From NCBI RefSeq assembly GCF_026230105.1, contig NC_079477.1, forward strand, positions 14,823,001 to 14,887,000: a stretch of 64,000 nucleotides of DNA, written 5' to 3'. Below the pieces are notes generated by a model, which saw only the letters and a program-made list of their open reading frames with translations, was not told the DNA's origin and did no database searches. The stretch comes from Diorhabda sublineata (Eukaryota; Arthropoda; Insecta; Coleoptera; Chrysomelidae). Shown in pieces: positions 60,950 through 64,000 of the stretch; positions within the stretch are counted from its first letter, which is position 1; every line of letters begins with the position of its first letter. The position numbers and the translations under genes were made by a program.

Positions 60950-63900
60950 AAGCCTCATTCTGTGATACAACTATTTTACAGAGATGTAAAAGATTCATAT
61001 AAAATTAGAAATAATAAAATAAGTATTAAATATGTAGCTTCTATTGCAAGGTTTATCCTCAATTTTGTAATATAAAACTTTATTAGGTGATTCCACAAAA
61101 ACCTGGAAATTTATATTATAGTTGGGCAATTTGCAATATATTAATTTCAATACTTAAAATCCAAATTTGTTGTAACTAAAATTTTACATAAAGGAATCCG
61201 TTTTATTTGTCATAACAATTTATTGTCAATAGATTCAAGAGTCGCTGAATGGAATATATATATAAACATTACGTCCACAAATATTTTTGATTGGGTGTCA
61301 TATATTGAGATAAACTGCTCAATTTAGGAAGGTATCTTACACAATAAATTTGAATAGATTACAATCACCGTACAGATGACTCCTTTTATTTATGAAACGG
61401 TATAAATCCCCATTTTCATATTCCCAATTCCCAGTGCTCTTGAGATTGCCCCTCGAACATTAGGGAGTCACAAATTACATTTCTCCTGTCAAATGCACGT
61501 TGCTAACCCAAGAATATTTTATAACTTTTGTACAAGGACTTTTCCACTCTTCTTCTCTGCAGTTTTAGGAAAATGTTTGTACACTCTAAAAATTTTTTGT
61601 ACGCTTATCAATTTGTTTATGAGCTACTAGAGAGTATTTCGAATTTTAATTTTACACGACTTTTATTCTTAAGATTTCGCTGTATTTTTCATAAGAATGG
61701 CAATAAGAAGATTTCCAACAGATAAATAGTATTGTTACTAAAATTAAGAAAAACTGAATAAGAACAAATATTCTAAATGTAAAGTTAGGAACAACTTTTA
61801 TTGGCTCAACTGTCCTCTGATGTATGAAGAAAAATCAATTTTTTTATAAACCTTTAACTTGAAAATACCAAATTTGGTACCCTGTATGTGACTTTTGAGG
61901 GAATTTTGTAGTGATAAGTAGCAGGTCATCAATTAGGAAAGTTAATTAGAGGTGACGTAACCCTACAATTTCTCAAAACTTCTTAGCATAAATTATTTTG
62001 TTGACGAAACTTCATCTTGTCAGTATGTTTTCTTATTTCCACAATGGATTTCATATAGAGTTTTCTAAATATAAGCTATTAAACTATTACTTAAAATAAA
62101 CAAACGTATGAACAAGGAAAAAATAATATATTCAGAGGAAATACAAAGCAATAGAAAATTTGAGATGACCATCAAGATTATTAAGTTGGCGATGTAGCAA
62201 TTCTCGCTAATAGACGTTCTCAATCGTTTTAAAATATTTCTTACCGACGTTTTAATTTTAAGGAAAAGAGAGAAATCATAAGTTTATAGATAGAATAGAT
62301 ATGGCTGTGATAACATTGGAGTCTTTATAAAAGCTTGAAACTGCTCCATGCTCAACGTTTAGTGACAGGATCCTTTGTCGTGATAAGGCATCTGATGGTT
62401 GATGATGTTTGGGTACCTCGCGATAAAATAATTGATTTCAAGATAGAACGAACTTCTTATAACGACGCCGCGACGAGGATGGTAGTACTGAAACAAAAAA
62501 CAACTATCGAGTAACGTACGATAACTATCTCCGTGTTTCAAAGAGATTTCTGAGCATAATATTTGATGTTGTTCTTGCACTTCTGAAAGGTTTTTAGGAA
62601 CAACTTTCTAAAGCTTTTTTAACACAAAATGTTGAGTTATAATTAGCTTGACAAATGATATTTAGTTATTCGGCTCATCACCAAACACTTAATACATCAT
62701 ATACTGTAAGTTTTAGTCGCCTAATCGCCCAAATTAGCGCAAAATTTTATAGCAACATGTTACTTAAGATTAGTCTTCTATTTTTTTGTGACAACCGACA
62801 GTAACTTAACGGATGTTCACAAACAACTGGAAAAAAGTGTTACCACATTATGCTGTAGACGTGTTGGTGTTCCACAAACTTTGCAACAAAATTTGTAGGT
62901 AAATTATACTGCTTAAGAAAAAACTGACTTTTTGAATAATATACTAAGAAGTGTATCTAATATATCGTAATTTTTCTCTTATTTATTCATGCGACTTCTA
63001 TTCGTGAGGTGTATTTATAAACACTGTCTCTTACGTTCTAATTTATTCAAATACACACACTAACTTAAAATAATTCACTTGACACTATCACTTAACTAGC
63101 TTAAATAATTTATTTAAATTCTTCGATTACTTTCTAATTCGGTTTGTTGACTACGACTATTTATTATAAAATGAGCTGAATTGCACTTAACAAACTCCTT
63201 ATATCCCAAAACAATTCTAAAAACTTCTAGAAAACAAAGAAACAAAACAAATGGATAAATAGACCTTCCTAGAAATCCAATAGCTGAATTTTAGAATTCC
63301 AGTAAATCCAGGCAGGGACGGCTCCAGGTCGGAGACACGTTGGTAACAATATAATGGATAGATTAATCTGAACAGAAAATAACAAAATCTCAGAAAAATG
63401 GAACAAAATGAAACAATTGCGAAAAATTTTAACAAAGAATAAAAATATTTAGAGAAGTTACTAGAAATAGAGGAAGGGATAACAGCTAAAATTAGCTAGA
63501 ATTTCATACAAAAAAAAACAAAAGTAGAATATATCGAACGAAATTCACGCTAATGCAAATGTAGTGATTCTCAATAGTGCCTTTTATCGTGAGTACATAA
63601 GAAAACATATCCAAGGCTGACTAAAAAGATAATAAGATGAGGTAAATAATGAGATAATAAGGAAAAGGCTTAAACTATTATGAAAATAACAGTTAATCAA
63701 CGCTAAATAATAAAAAAAATATAAGACAAAATAAAAAATTAATGCTAGAATCAGGACGTAGCGAAGATAATTCAATTTAGAGGTCAGATGTCATAAACTT
63801 GTCATCAACGGTTTATTTATCATATTTTGTACACTTGTTTTCATTAATAATATTGAAATAAAACACAATATAGATTTTCTCACAACAGATTGATTCGGGA

Positions 63901-64000
63901 TCTCATTTTGGTTTGTATTGCTTAATTTGAGTATTCATTTTGTGAACATTCATTACACTGAATAGACTTACAATATTAATCACATCAAACTACCAAATAG
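60950..64000. other. A+T-rich end of window, nothing identified
   Basis: Frames at 61,528-61,725, 62,359-62,580 (minus), 63,217-63,435 (minus) and 63,584-63,775 (minus) are open for 63-73 codons and have no domain. The G+C-richer string GGCAGGGACGGCTCCAGGTCGG at 63,311-63,332 stands out but has no partner. No RNA gene or transposon terminus was recognised. Confidence 0.4.

Noticed and set aside
62990..63210. LTR of a retrotransposon
   Set aside because: It has LTR-like texture, but no TG...CA borders, primer-binding site or second copy was found in the window.
1..64000. CRISPR array, rRNA, phage or prokaryotic operon
   Set aside because: There are no regularly spaced repeats, no rRNA-like conserved blocks and no long bacterial-type frames; the content is eukaryotic transposon debris.

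Overview
The window is A+T-rich (by eye about two thirds A+T) animal DNA with no operons, no continuous bacterial-type genes and no intact host gene that I can recognise. It looks like intergenic or intronic sequence from an arthropod, most likely an insect. The reasons are a (CCTAA)n/(TTAGG)n block at 22.19 kb and the company of transposable elements typical of insect genomes: mariner, Tc1, R1, RTE, Jockey and Penelope-like elements, a ZBED5-like hAT and a KRBA2-like integrase. A beetle or another large insect genome would fit, but the order cannot be proven from the sequence. All family assignments come from reading conserved peptide motifs by eye, with no database search.

Layout. At 3.3-5.1 kb there is a minus-strand RTE-type LINE with recognisable endonuclease, reverse transcriptase and C-terminal parts. 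At 6.3-7.1 kb lie a decayed, partly duplicated DDE transposase and, at 7.9 kb, a LINE scrap. A Penelope GIY-YIG scrap sits at 9.5 kb. At 12.2-14.4 kb a minus-strand IS630/Tc1-like transposase stands head to head with a plus-strand KRBA2-like integrase whose catalytic Glu is lost. Two minus-strand mariners occupy 15.4-17.5 kb. From 17.9 to 20.5 kb there is a possible two-exon host gene end, with a plus-strand mariner inside its putative intron. Telomere-like repeats are at 22.2 kb. At 23.95-25.3 kb an RLE-type LINE is split by a 639-bp non-autonomous element rich in CGAGCGCAC motifs. A Tc1 remnant (26 kb), a second Penelope remnant (30 kb), an Hsp70 pseudogene (31 kb) and a hAT C-terminal fragment (32.6 kb) follow.

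The best-defined element is a 2,223-bp hAT at 33,497-35,719 with matching termini, a perfect 8-bp target duplication and a broken ZBED5-like transposase. After it come a decayed THAP zinc finger (36.1-36.4 kb), a foldback element (37.8-38.2 kb), LINE scraps (40.5 and 46.4 kb), a Jockey LINE (43.3-43.9 kb), a nearly full-length but broken Tc1 (47.2-48.0 kb), a mariner (52.2-52.9 kb), an R1-clade LINE (55.9-57.6 kb) and an IS630/Tc1-like 3' end with one visible terminus (57.6-58.5 kb).

Every element with coding potential is broken by stops or frameshifts, so nothing here is likely to move on its own. I found no CRISPR array, rRNA or confident tRNA, and no convincing new biological system. The most useful leads are the CGAGCGCAC element, the candidate exon pair and the dated nesting relations.
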